A DNA stretch of 64,000 nt from Paenibacillus bovis (GTDB taxonomy: Bacteria > Bacillota > Bacilli > Bacillales > Bacillaceae_C): NCBI GenBank assembly GCA_007679095.1, contig VEFU01000002.1, positions 1-64,000 of the forward strand, read 5' to 3'. Numbering within the stretch: position 1 is the first letter of the stretch; each line of letters opens with the position of its first letter. The position numbers and the translations under genes were made by a program. Positions 29,840 to 38,494 of the stretch are shown here, one piece after another. A model generated the notes under the pieces. That model ran no database searches. It had not been told where the DNA came from and was given only the letters and a program-made list of their open reading frames with translations.

Positions 29840-30961
29840 ATGATTAATGAAGAAAGAATATTAAATGAATTTCTTGAATTGGTCCAAATAGATTCAGAAA
29901 CAAAACATGAAGCTGAAATTGCAAAAGTATTAAAAGAGAAATTTTCAAGTTTAGGCGTGGAAGTATTTGAAGATGATACAACTGCAGAAACAGGACATGG
30001 TGCAGGAAATTTAATTTGTACTCTAAAAGCGAATAAAGAGGGGGTTGACCCGATTTATTTCACTTCACATATGGATACCGTCGTACCAGGTAATGGAGTA
30101 AAGCCATCTATTAAAGATGGTTATATAGTAACAGATGGCACAACAATCTTAGGAGCAGATGATAAGGCAGGGCTAGCTGCAATGTTAGAAGCGTTGAAAG
30201 TAATAAAAGAACAAAATATCGAGCATGGGGATATCCAGTTTATTATTACTGTAGGAGAAGAATCTGGACTTGTCGGTGCTAAAGCTCTTGACTCTTCACT
30301 AATTAATGCAAAATATGGTTTTGCACTAGATAGTGATGAGCAGGTTGGTAATATTATCGTTGCAGCACCGACACAAGCCAAGATTAGTGCAGTTATCCAT
30401 GGGAAGACAGCTCATGCTGGTGTAGCACCTGAGAAAGGAATCTCAGCGATTACCATCGCTGCAAAAGCAGTTGCAAAAATGCCACTTGGAAGAATTGATG
30501 AAGAAACAACAGCTAATATCGGCCGTTTTGAAGGGGGACAAGCAACAAATATCGTTGCAGATAAAGCGTATATCTTGGCAGAGGCACGCTCACTTGTTCC
30601 AGAAAAAATGGAGGCTCAAGTCGAAAAAATGAAATCCGCTTTTGAAGAAACGGCTAAAAGCATGGGTGGTTCTGCTGATGTAACAGTTGAAATTATGTAC
30701 CCAGGATTTAAATATGCAGATGGTGATGAAGTTGTTGAAGTTGCCAAAAGCGCTGTGACCAAAATAGGTCGTTCTCCAGAATTACATGCAAGTGGCGGTG
30801 GCAGTGATGCTAATATTATCGCAGGATTTAACATCCCTACAGTTAATTTAAGTGTTGGTTATGAAGAGATTCATACTGTTAATGAGCGGATGCCAATTGT
30901 AGAATTAAATAAGCTTGCTGAACTCGTCGTTGCAATTGTTGATGAAGTAGCAAATCGCTAA
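29840..30961 (+). CDS. pepT: M20-family tripeptidase-like metallopeptidase
   Basis: Predicted cytoplasmic zinc aminopeptidase. The 373-residue protein has the metal-ligand motifs TSHMDTVVPG, GADDKAGLAAMLEAL and TVGEESGLVGA, and the dimerisation domain around KTAHAGVAPEKG. The ATG at 29840 is preceded by TGGAGG at 11 bases; the in-frame ATG at 29822 overlaps that site. It corresponds to YqjE (PepT-like). No terminator separates it from mmdA. Confidence 0.88.
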   Translation: MINEERILNEFLELVQIDSETKHEAEIAKVLKEKFSSLGVEVFEDDTTAETGHGAGNLICTLKANKEGVDPIYFTSHMDTVVPGNGVKPSIKDGYIVTDGTTILGADDKAGLAAMLEALKVIKEQNIEHGDIQFIITVGEESGLVGAKALDSSLINAKYGFALDSDEQVGNIIVAAPTQAKISAVIHGKTAHAGVAPEKGISAITIAAKAVAKMPLGRIDEETTANIGRFEGGQATNIVADKAYILAEARSLVPEKMEAQVEKMKSAFEETAKSMGGSADVTVEIMYPGFKYADGDEVVEVAKSAVTKIGRSPELHASGGGSDANIIAGFNIPTVNLSVGYEEIHTVNERMPIVELNKLAELVVAIVDEVANR

Positions 30962-31014
30962 GGTTGCTTTTTTCAGCTAGTCTGCATTGTACCATATGCA
31001 GTATAATAGATATT

Positions 31015-31048
31015 AAAAGCAGGTACTGTTATAGTAACCTGCTTTTTC
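31015..31048 (+). terminator. Rho-independent terminator after pepT
   Basis: AAAAGCAGGT and ACCTGCTTTT form a stem with a 12-base loop and T-run. It lies only 11 bases upstream of the ribosome site of the CheW gene. Confidence 0.85.
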
Positions 31049-31070
31049 CTAAGGAAGGAGGACAATTATT

Positions 31071-31535
31071 ATGTCAGACACTATATTAGTCGTTCATGCT
31101 GGAAGTGAGGAATATGGGATTCCAGTTGCTGCTGTCCAATCTATTGAAACATCCGAAATAGAAATGGTTGAAAATCTTCCTGAATACATGCGAGGAACTA
31201 TCCATGTAAGAGGCGAATTAATCCCAGTATTTGATTTAGAATGTATTCTTTACGGCGACATAATGGAGATTAGTAGTGAATCTCGTATCATTATTTTAAA
31301 AGCAGCTGATTTTACATATGGATTGTTAGTTAAAATGACTAAAGAAATCTTAGAAATAGCACCAGAAGTGTTACGACAAATAGAGTTAATCAAGGAGCAA
31401 ACCAAATATATATCTGCCTTTTCGAGCATGGAGGATGGGATAATTGCTATTCTTGATCCAGTCAATCTCCTTGAAATGTTAGAAGACATGGAGAAAATTA
31501 AAGATTTTTTACAATCTCAAGAGGAAACAGTGTAA
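31071..31535 (+). CDS. Stand-alone CheW-domain protein
   Basis: CheW-like coupling domain covering the whole 154-residue protein: VVHAGSEEYGIPVAAVQSIE at the N-terminus, YMRGTIHVRGELIPVFDLE (the usual NLRGxxxPvxDL position) and a hydrophobic C-terminus ending in an acidic helix. CheW proteins link chemoreceptors to CheA. AGGAAGGAGG precedes the ATG. It sits five bases upstream of dinB rather than in a chemotaxis cluster, so it may be CheV-like or have another signalling role; no receiver domain is present. Confidence 0.8.
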   Translation: MSDTILVVHAGSEEYGIPVAAVQSIETSEIEMVENLPEYMRGTIHVRGELIPVFDLECILYGDIMEISSESRIIILKAADFTYGLLVKMTKEILEIAPEVLRQIELIKEQTKYISAFSSMEDGIIAILDPVNLLEMLEDMEKIKDFLQSQEETV

Positions 31536-31539
31536 TGCA

Positions 31540-32772
31540 ATGTATTCACAAATAAATGAGGTAACGAGTTTTTATCCTAAAAATGGCCGTGTCATACTTC
31601 ATGTGGATATGAATAGTTTTTTTGCATCTGTAGAGATGGCTTATGATTCATCATTAAAGGGCGAGCCTCTAGCTATTGCTGGTAATGAAGAAGAGCGCAA
31701 AGGAATTATTGTCACTTGTAGTTATGAAGCACGTAAATTTGGGGTTAAAACAACAATGCCACTGTGGAAAGCTAAAAAATTATGCCCACAATTAATTGTG
31801 AAACGACCTAACTTTGATCGTTATCGCAAAGCATCAAGTGCAATGTTTGAGGAGCTACGTCAATATTCTGAGCTTGTTGAGCCTGTTTCTATTGATGAAG
31901 GGTATATAGACATTACAGAATGTTATGAGTTAGGAACACCAATTGAAATAGCTCAGTCTATTCAAAATAGGCTACTGAATCAACTTGATTTGCCATGTAG
32001 TATTGGTATTGCTCCTAATAAATTTTTGGCAAAAATGGCGTCTGATATGAAAAAGCCTTTAGGGATTACGGTTTTGCGAAAGCGCGATATACATCACTTG
32101 CTTTGGCCACTACCAACGATTGAAATGCATGGTGTAGGAGCAAAATCAGCTGAGAAGTTAGCAACCATTAATATTCATACAATCGGCGATCTTGCTCAGG
32201 CAAATGACATCCAATTAAGAGCTGTTCTTGGTATTCGTGGCATCCAATTACAAGAAAGAGCAAATGGGATTGATCCACGTCCTGTTGATCCAGAAGCAGG
32301 GAAAGAAAATAAAAGTGTAGGCAGTTCCATTACATTACCACGTGATATCACAAATCAATCCGAACTATTGGATATTTTAGAGAATCTTGCAATTAGTCTT
32401 TCGGATAGATTGAAACGGAAACGGTATATGACGAAGAATGTAGCAGTAATTATTCGTTATAAAGATAGAAAAACAATTTCGAGAGGCAGGAAAATAATTA
32501 ATCCAATTAGGAAACCAGTGGATTTATTTCATGCTGCAAAAATATTGTTTATGCAGAATTGGGATGGAAATCCTGTTCGACTACTAGGGTTATCTGCCCA
32601 GGACATAGTTGATGAAGATGAAGCTTATGAACAACTTGACTTATTTACATATGAAAAAGCAGCTCAGAAAGAGCCGCTCTATCAAGCAATTGATACACTT
32701 GTAAATAAATATGGAAAAAAAGTTGTTCGAAAGGGAAGCGAATTACAAAAAGGTGAAAATGACAAAAAATAA
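31540..32772 (+). CDS. dinB: Y-family DNA polymerase IV
   Basis: Low-fidelity translesion polymerase. The 410-residue protein has the catalytic acidic motifs HVDMNSFFASVE and SIDEGYIDI, the helix-hairpin-helix GVGAKSAEKLATINIHTIGDL, the little-finger domain, and a C-terminal beta-clamp-binding QLDLF. It starts four bases after the CheW gene, so the two are probably cotranscribed. No LexA box was seen nearby. It corresponds to yqjH (polY1). Confidence 0.93.
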   Translation: MYSQINEVTSFYPKNGRVILHVDMNSFFASVEMAYDSSLKGEPLAIAGNEEERKGIIVTCSYEARKFGVKTTMPLWKAKKLCPQLIVKRPNFDRYRKASSAMFEELRQYSELVEPVSIDEGYIDITECYELGTPIEIAQSIQNRLLNQLDLPCSIGIAPNKFLAKMASDMKKPLGITVLRKRDIHHLLWPLPTIEMHGVGAKSAEKLATINIHTIGDLAQANDIQLRAVLGIRGIQLQERANGIDPRPVDPEAGKENKSVGSSITLPRDITNQSELLDILENLAISLSDRLKRKRYMTKNVAVIIRYKDRKTISRGRKIINPIRKPVDLFHAAKILFMQNWDGNPVRLLGLSAQDIVDEDEAYEQLDLFTYEKAAQKEPLYQAIDTLVNKYGKKVVRKGSELQKGENDKK

Positions 32773-32779
32773 GTACATA

Positions 32780-33229
32780 TTACTTTTTTAAAAAGTGTAT
32801 GAGCTTACTGATTACATTTTTTTTGTTCGTTTTCACTTCTTCTGGCTTATGCTCTGGTTCCTGTTTCTCTATATAGATTTCTTCTTTATCTATAGCATAG
32901 TCATATGCGAGCACTAAACCAATGTCTGTATTGGATTCCTTATTGGTTACGATTGAAAAGGGGATATTTATTTTTCTTGCATTGGCAATATAATCAGAAA
33001 GATAAGCATAGTCGAGATCTCCATTTAATAATAGTGTTGCTTTTGGATGATCTTTCATTAGTTTTACTACCTCAGGATATACTCCTTTTTCCATCACTTG
33101 ACTCTTTGTCAGTGCGACGACTATTCTTTCTCTAATGGTACCAAGGAATTTTCTGCGTTCGTCTGGCTTCGTTTGTTTTACGCCGTACATTCCTTTTTTT
33201 AAATAATCATCTATATTGGAATTATTCAC
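32780..33229 (-). CDS. yueI: YueI-family protein (DUF1694)
   Basis: A 149-residue cytoplasmic protein with the YueI signatures DERRKFLGTIRERIVVALT and VMEKGVYPEV, followed by KATLLLNGDLDYAYLSDYI. The GTG at 33229 is preferred (GGAGGTG eight bases upstream). The C-terminus is Lys/Glu-rich. The 3' end nearly abuts the convergent dinB, with an imperfect hairpin between. Function unknown; in B. subtilis the homologue lies elsewhere in the genome, so this is a local rearrangement. Confidence 0.8.
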   Translation of the reverse strand: MNNSNIDDYLKKGMYGVKQTKPDERRKFLGTIRERIVVALTKSQVMEKGVYPEVVKLMKDHPKATLLLNGDLDYAYLSDYIANARKINIPFSIVTNKESNTDIGLVLAYDYAIDKEEIYIEKQEPEHKPEEVKTNKKNVISKLIHFLKK

Positions 33230-33307
33230 GGCAAACACCTCCGCGGTATTTATATTCTTCTAGTGGTGGAAAGGTTCGGATAAGGGAATTAGGTCTTATA
33301 CAATGTT

Positions 33308-33575
33308 GGAATTTCAATACCGCTACGGAAATACACTACGCTTTCCGCGGGCTTAGAAAAGTGAAAGGCGCTTGCTTATCGGCGACAAGCAAATGTTCTG
33401 AGACAAAGAAAGGCGTTCTTTGCCTTTCATGTCTCAGGTTATTTGACCTCGAGCCGATAGCGCCTACAACTAGACAAGGCTAATGAGCCTCCTCGGCTTG
33501 CGCCTTCGGGGTCTCATCGAGGCCTTTGTTCCCGCAGGAGTCTTCGTGTATTTCCTTCGCTATACACGTCATTCC
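33308..33575. repeat. Large palindromic repeat, CCGCGGG family
   Basis: Arms GGAAATACAC (33327-33336) and GTGTATTTCC (33546-33555) surround the cores CTTTCCGCGGGC (33341-33352) and CCCGCAGGAGTC (33531-33542). Inside are nested stems, including CGGCGACAAG...CTTG and GCCTTTCATGTCTCAG pairing with CTGAGACAAAGAAAGGC. It has no open frame. The cores match the element at 21480 but the interior and outer arms differ, so it is a diverged family member. The rest of the 33230-33792 gap is AT-rich and holds only the element at 33692. Confidence 0.75.
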
Positions 33576-33691
33576 TTATTAGATTACACTTTAAAAATTA
33601 ATCTACTTACATTGTAGACAATTCCATCCTATTCGAACAGCACTGCAATTTTAAAAAAAAACGTTTTTCATAACAAATTAATTTTTATAGG

Positions 33692-33774
33692 AAAAAAGCC
33701 TAACTATCCTGAGTAATTCAGGAAATAGTTTGGCTTTTAATTCCATTTACATTATTTTGTCCCAGCCTCACTTT
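33692..33774 (-). repeat. gtgaggctgggacaaaa element with terminator-like hairpin
   Basis: Read on the - strand: GTGAGGCTGGGACAAAA, about 20 A-rich bases, then the hairpin AAGCCAAACTATTT...GATAGTTAGGCTT. The same layout with the same sequence occurs at 40818-40892 on the + strand, so this is a dispersed element. In this position the hairpin also lies 3' of zwf and may terminate it. Confidence 0.7.
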
Positions 33775-33792
33775 TTTAGTGCTTTAAACAAC

Positions 33793-35283
33793 TTATTCAA
33801 GATTTGATACATTCCACCAGAAGAATCCATCTTTTTCAAGTAGTTGGTCTGCTTCTTTTGGTCCCATAGATCCTGCTTCATAATTAGGAAATGCTGCTTT
33901 TTCATTTTCCCAGAAGTTACTAATCTTATCTACGAAGCTCCATGATAATGCAACCTCATCCCAGTGTGTGAAGTTTGTGGCATCACCACGTAAGCAATCA
34001 TGTAATAATTTCTCATAAGCTTCAGGAGTATTGAGACCTGCAATATCATTATTAGAAAAGTCTAGTTTCACCGGAGTAGTTTCTGTTGAATGACCAGACG
34101 ATTGCTTAGCATTTAGATGTAATGTAATACCTTCCTCTGGTTGAATATGGATTACCAGTAAGTTCGGTGCTAGTTGATTATCTGATTTATAGTATAAGTT
34201 CATTGGTACGTCTTTAAATTGAATAATAATTTTTGTTGATTTTGTTTGCATTCTCTTTCCTGTACGAATATAGAAAGGGACACCAGCCCAACGGAAATTA
34301 TCAATCATTAACTTTCCTGCAACATACGTATCCGTATTTGAGTCTGGATTCACATTAAGTTCCTCGCGGTAACCAGGAATTTCTTGACCATTTAAATTAC
34401 TTGGTCCATATTGTCCACGTACAAAATATTGTGGTACTTCTTCATTTTCAACAGGTCGTAAAGCACCAAGTACTTTTACCTTTTCACTGCGAATTTCTTT
34501 CGGTGTAAGTTTTATTGGTGGTTCCATTGCTAGTAATGCAACCATTTGTAGCATATGGTTTTGAACCATATCTCGTAATGCTCCACTTGTTTCATAATAT
34601 CCGCCGCGTTCTTCCACTCCTAATACTTCACTTGAAGTGATTTGGATATTAGAAATGAAGCGGTTATTCCAAAGAGGTTCAAAAATAGCATTTGCGAAGC
34701 GTATTACTTCGATATTTTGCACCATTTCTTTTCCTAAATAATGGTCAATTCGGTATATTTCGTTTTCAGGAAATACATTTCTAATCCGGTTGTTTAATTG
34801 AATGGCGGATTCTAAATCATGTCCAAATGGCTTTTCAATTACTAAGCGGTTGAATCCTTCTGTGTTTGTTAAACCATCCATTTTCAAATGCTCTGCGATT
34901 GTACCGAAAAATTCAGGTGCCATCGCTAAATAGAAAATGCGATTTCCTTGTAGAGTATATTTATTATCGAGCTCATCTGCTAAATTTTTCAACTCTATGT
35001 ATGAGTTAGAATCACTTACATCATGTGGTTGATAATAAAAATGAGAAATAAAGTCATCAATATTCTCAGCATCTTTTATCGAAGTGAGGACAGAATCCTT
35101 CACGTGTTCTCTTAAAACGTCATTTGTCCAAGGGCGTCTTGCTACACCGATAACTGCAAAGTGATCCGCAAGTTTGCCTTTTCTATAAAGGTGATAAAGG
35201 GAAGGGTATAGTTTTCTTTTCGCTAAATCACCTGTTGCTCCGAAAATCATTATCAGTGATGCTGGCGTTTCTGTTTGAATCAT
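33793..35283 (-). CDS. zwf: Glucose-6-phosphate 1-dehydrogenase
   Basis: First enzyme of the oxidative pentose phosphate pathway, producing NADPH. The 496-residue protein has the nucleotide-binding GATGDLAKRKLYPSL near the N-terminus and the substrate-binding signature RIDHYLGKEMVQN at about 175. Length is normal. It is transcribed divergently from rnz, the same arrangement as in B. subtilis. Confidence 0.96.
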   Translation of the reverse strand: MIQTETPASLIMIFGATGDLAKRKLYPSLYHLYRKGKLADHFAVIGVARRPWTNDVLREHVKDSVLTSIKDAENIDDFISHFYYQPHDVSDSNSYIELKNLADELDNKYTLQGNRIFYLAMAPEFFGTIAEHLKMDGLTNTEGFNRLVIEKPFGHDLESAIQLNNRIRNVFPENEIYRIDHYLGKEMVQNIEVIRFANAIFEPLWNNRFISNIQITSSEVLGVEERGGYYETSGALRDMVQNHMLQMVALLAMEPPIKLTPKEIRSEKVKVLGALRPVENEEVPQYFVRGQYGPSNLNGQEIPGYREELNVNPDSNTDTYVAGKLMIDNFRWAGVPFYIRTGKRMQTKSTKIIIQFKDVPMNLYYKSDNQLAPNLLVIHIQPEEGITLHLNAKQSSGHSTETTPVKLDFSNNDIAGLNTPEAYEKLLHDCLRGDATNFTHWDEVALSWSFVDKISNFWENEKAAFPNYEAGSMGPKEADQLLEKDGFFWWNVSNLE

Positions 35284-35459
35284 ATCGAATACCTCTCTTT
35301 TCTGTACGTAAACTTTCCCATCAAAAATTTGCTTTCTTATATATTACCAATTACTCTGAGAAAAGACGACTAATATTGCTGATTTTTTCAGAAAAGTTTC
35401 ATTGCCGTTTAATTAACTATGATAAAATATAAAAAAACTTTAATAATTGAGGGATGAAA

Positions 35460-36389
35460 ATGGAATTATTATTCCTTGGAACAGGAGCCGGAGTTCCTGC
35501 TAAGCATCGCAATGTCTCTTCACTTGCTTTGAAGCTATTAGATGAGAGAAATGCAGTTTGGCTTTTTGATTGCGGTGAAGCAACTCAACATCAAATATTA
35601 CATACATCTTTGAAACCGAGAAAAATAGAAAAAATATTTATTACTCATTTGCATGGTGATCATATATTTGGCCTTCCAGGTTTATTAGGCAGTAGATCTT
35701 TTCAAGGCGGATTGTCCGATTTAACGGTGTATGGTCCACCAGGAATACGCGATTATATTGATATTTCCCTACAAGTAAGTCAAACGCATCTAAAATATCC
35801 ACTTAAAATTGTTGAAATGACGGAAGGGATTATTTTTGAAGATGAGCAATTTCTTGTAGAAGCTCGTTTATTAGATCATGCCATTTCAAGTTTTGGTTTC
35901 CGAATTACGGAAAAAGATAAACCTGGTACACTTGATGCCACCCAGTTAATGGCGGAAGGTATCATGCCAGGACCAATTTATCAGCGCTTAAAAAACGGTG
36001 AAATTATTACCTTAGATGATGGTAGGACCATTGCTGGCCATGATTACCTAGGACCGGACCAAAAAGGGCGTATTATCACCATTCTGGGTGATACGCGACC
36101 ATGTACAAATGCTCTTAAACTCGCAGACAGTGCAGATTTATTAGTGCACGAGGCAACTTTTGCTGCAGGAAGTGAAGGTATGGCTACTGAATATTTTCAT
36201 TCCACTACTACACAAGCTGCTCAGCTCGCAAAGGAAGCAGGAGTTAAGATGTTATGTTTAAATCATATTAGTTCACGATATTTGAAAGAGCAGTCAAAGC
36301 AATTGCTTGAAGAAGCAAAAGGTATCTTTCCAAATACGGTAATAGCTTCGGATTTTTTTGAATTAGCTGTTCCCGTTGGAAGTAAATGA
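35460..36389 (+). CDS. rnz: Ribonuclease Z
   Basis: Endonuclease that removes 3' trailers from tRNA precursors lacking encoded CCA. The 309-residue metallo-beta-lactamase protein has [12 protein letters not shown] at its start, the zinc motif [15 protein letters not shown], the exosite-type arm (about 150-200) and the later metal ligands in GDTRPC and CLNHISSRY. The ATG at 35460 was preferred over 35454 because GAGGG then has normal spacing. Confidence 0.95.
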   Translation: MELLFLGTGAGVPAKHRNVSSLALKLLDERNAVWLFDCGEATQHQILHTSLKPRKIEKIFITHLHGDHIFGLPGLLGSRSFQGGLSDLTVYGPPGIRDYIDISLQVSQTHLKYPLKIVEMTEGIIFEDEQFLVEARLLDHAISSFGFRITEKDKPGTLDATQLMAEGIMPGPIYQRLKNGEIITLDDGRTIAGHDYLGPDQKGRIITILGDTRPCTNALKLADSADLLVHEATFAAGSEGMATEYFHSTTTQAAQLAKEAGVKMLCLNHISSRYLKEQSKQLLEEAKGIFPNTVIASDFFELAVPVGSK

Positions 36390-36453
36390 TAACTGCTAAT
36401 TTCACTTCGATTCCTATTTTCTTTTAGACTGTTTTATATTATATCAATCTCAT

Positions 36454-36488
36454 GCAGGTAGGTGTAGTAGCTTACCTGCTTTTTTTTA
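36454..36488 (+). terminator. Rho-independent terminator after rnz
   Basis: GCAGGTA and TACCTGC form a stem followed by eight T. It overlaps the 3' end of the convergent proI. Confidence 0.85.
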
Positions 36489-37298
36489 TATTTTCGAATG
36501 TCCTAAGTGTCTGGACTTATTCGTTGCGGCTTCTATACATTTTATAAAAGCTTGGCCAACTCCTAGTTCATCTAATACGTGGAGGCCTGCTTCAGTGGTT
36601 CCTCCAGGACTTGTAACATTTTCTCTTAATTTAGCTGGTTCTTTTCCAGATGATTTAAGCATTTCTGCTGCTCCAGACAATGTTTGGATAATTAATGCTT
36701 TAGCAACTGATTTATCTAAACCATTTTCAATAGCTGCTTGTTCCATCGCCTCTACAATATAATAGATATAAGCTGGTCCACTTCCTGATAAACCTGTTAC
36801 GATATCAAGTTGATGCTCTTCTACAATGGTTGTCATGCCGATACTTGAAAAAATATCAGTCGCAACGCTTCTTTGTTCCTCCGTAACGATATTATTAAAG
36901 ACAAGGGCAGTTGCAGAAAGCCCTACACTAGCAGAGGTATTCGGCATTGCTCTAGCTATTGCACAATCCATCCCTAACTTATCTTTCATCTGTTCTATTG
37001 ATATTCCTGCCATAACAGAAACGATTAATACATCATTTCGTATATATGTACGTATCTTTTCGAGTACTTCATTAGCATCCTTTGGTTTTACTGCTAGTAT
37101 GATGATCGAAGTATCTTTCAGTAATTCTTTCATATCATATGTTGAGGAAATCCCATATTTTTGTCTTAGTTTCGTCATCTTTTCTTCGTTATGGCGATTT
37201 GTGACATATATATTTTCAGATGGGCAGATATTGTTTGAAAGCATACCTGCGATGATTGCCTCTGCCATTGAACCGGCACCTACAAATGCTATTTTCAT
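36486..37298 (-). CDS. proI: Pyrroline-5-carboxylate reductase
   Basis: Reduces pyrroline-5-carboxylate to proline. The 270-residue protein has the Rossmann GAGSMAEAIIAGML at the N-terminus, VKPKD in the cofactor region and the C-terminal family signature including SGSGPAYIYYIVEAM and SPGGTTEAGLHVL. Bacilli have several paralogues (proG, proH, proI); position beside rnz and yqjQ favours the YqjO/ProI type. Confidence 0.93.
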   Translation of the reverse strand: MKIAFVGAGSMAEAIIAGMLSNNICPSENIYVTNRHNEEKMTKLRQKYGISSTYDMKELLKDTSIIILAVKPKDANEVLEKIRTYIRNDVLIVSVMAGISIEQMKDKLGMDCAIARAMPNTSASVGLSATALVFNNIVTEEQRSVATDIFSSIGMTTIVEEHQLDIVTGLSGSGPAYIYYIVEAMEQAAIENGLDKSVAKALIIQTLSGAAEMLKSSGKEPAKLRENVTSPGGTTEAGLHVLDELGVGQAFIKCIEAATNKSRHLGHSKI

Positions 37299-37411
37299 CG
37301 CGATCCCCCCTTAATATTAATAATCTTTAGATTTATATGATTATGCTTATTATAACAATAATTGTCAAGATATTTTCTCAATAATCTGTTAGTATAGTAG
37401 AATAATGTTAG

Positions 37412-37463
37412 TTCCTGTCCATAGGCGGAGATTAATGCTGAACCTCCACCGTAGTTATAGGAA
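37412..37463 (+). other. Nested inverted repeat in the yqjQ leader
   Basis: TTCCT (37412-37416) can pair with AGGAA (37459-37463) and, inside it, GGCGGAG with CCTCCACC. The block lies 87 bases ahead of the yqjQ start with no T-run. It could be a structured leader; I do not recognise a known riboswitch class. Confidence 0.35.
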
Positions 37464-37549
37464 AATGATAAGAAGTCACTAGCAAATTGGAGATTTAATC
37501 ATGGCATGTATAATTAAGTAAATTTTTTCATAAAGGAAGTTTGAATGGT

Positions 37550-38356
37550 ATGGCAAGCATATTAAATAATAGGATTCGCGGAAAGAATATAGTGATTACT
37601 GGAGCGTCTGGAGGATTAGGTGAACAACTAGCATATTTATGCGCCAAAAACGGGGCTAATCTTTTTTTGCTTGCTCGTAATAAAAGGAAGTTAGATAAAA
37701 TAGTTGCAACTGTTCATCAACAATATGCTGTAAAATGTACGGCTTTTGCATTAGATGTTTCTCAGGGAGAGCAAGTCAAACAAGTTTTTCTAAAAATAAT
37801 GAAACAAGCAGGGACGATTGATGTACTTGTGAACAATGCTGGTTTTGGGATATTTGCAGAGGCAAAAAACACTGATTCAGCGGATGTTGAGGCGATGTTT
37901 TCTGTTAATGCTGTTGGCTTAATCACTTGTACACAGCAAGTGATACCATCGATGTCAAAACAGCAGTATGGCCATATTATCAATATTGCGTCTCAGGCGG
38001 GTAAAATTGCGACTCCGAAGTCAAGTGTATATGCAGCAACTAAACATGCTGTTTTAGGTTATACGAATGCATTAAGAATGGAAATGTCGCAAGTTGGTGT
38101 GTATGTAACAGCAGTTAATCCTGGGCCAATTCGAACGGGTTTTTTCCAAACGGCAGATCCAGGTGGTTCTTATCTTGAAAATGTTGGACGTTTACTTCTA
38201 GAACCAGAAAAGGTTGCAGAAAAAATTGTGCGAGTGATGCTTTCAAACAAACGCGAAATCAATTTGCCGCGTTGGATGAATAGTATTGCTACTCTGCATA
38301 CAATGATGCCAAGTATTGTAGAACGGCTTGGTAAAAAGGCCTTTTTCAAAAAATAA
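37550..38356 (+). CDS. yqjQ: Short-chain dehydrogenase YqjQ
   Basis: Classical SDR of 268 residues with cofactor motif TGASGGLGEQLAYLC, NNAGFG, and the catalytic Ser and YxxxK (IASQAGKIATPKSSVYAATK). The substrate is unknown. The ATG at 37550 is ten bases after AAAGGAAG; the TTG at 37541 is too close to it. It has the position of yqjQ next to proI. A terminator follows. Confidence 0.88.
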   Translation: MASILNNRIRGKNIVITGASGGLGEQLAYLCAKNGANLFLLARNKRKLDKIVATVHQQYAVKCTAFALDVSQGEQVKQVFLKIMKQAGTIDVLVNNAGFGIFAEAKNTDSADVEAMFSVNAVGLITCTQQVIPSMSKQQYGHIINIASQAGKIATPKSSVYAATKHAVLGYTNALRMEMSQVGVYVTAVNPGPIRTGFFQTADPGGSYLENVGRLLLEPEKVAEKIVRVMLSNKREINLPRWMNSIATLHTMMPSIVERLGKKAFFKK

Positions 38357-38375
38357 ATGTATATAAGTTAAAACA

Positions 38376-38405
38376 AAAAACTCTCTTCTACGGAAGCGGG
38401 TTTTT
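38376..38405 (+). terminator. Terminator after yqjQ
   Basis: AAAACTCTCTTC and GAAGCGGGTTTT pair imperfectly around TACG and end in a T-run. Confidence 0.65.
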
Positions 38406-38428
38406 ATTGTTTTAGGGAATAAATTCCA

Positions 38429-38473
38429 TTGAATAATTCTCTATAATCGGCGTATAATTAGAACAAATGTTCG
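38429..38473 (+). promoter_or_regulatory. SOS promoter with LexA box for yqjW
   Basis: TTGAAT (38429-38434) and TATAAT (38453-38458) spaced by 18 are followed directly by AGAACAAATGTTCG (38460-38473). This contains the Bacillus LexA core GAAC-N4-GTTC with dyad symmetry. Placement over the transcription start fits LexA repression. Confidence 0.85.
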
Positions 38474-38494
38474 TTGTTAAAGGAGACGAGGAAA

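Noticed and set aside
32905-33135. Frame on + opposite yueI
   Set aside because: No ribosome site or recognisable domain; yueI has both.
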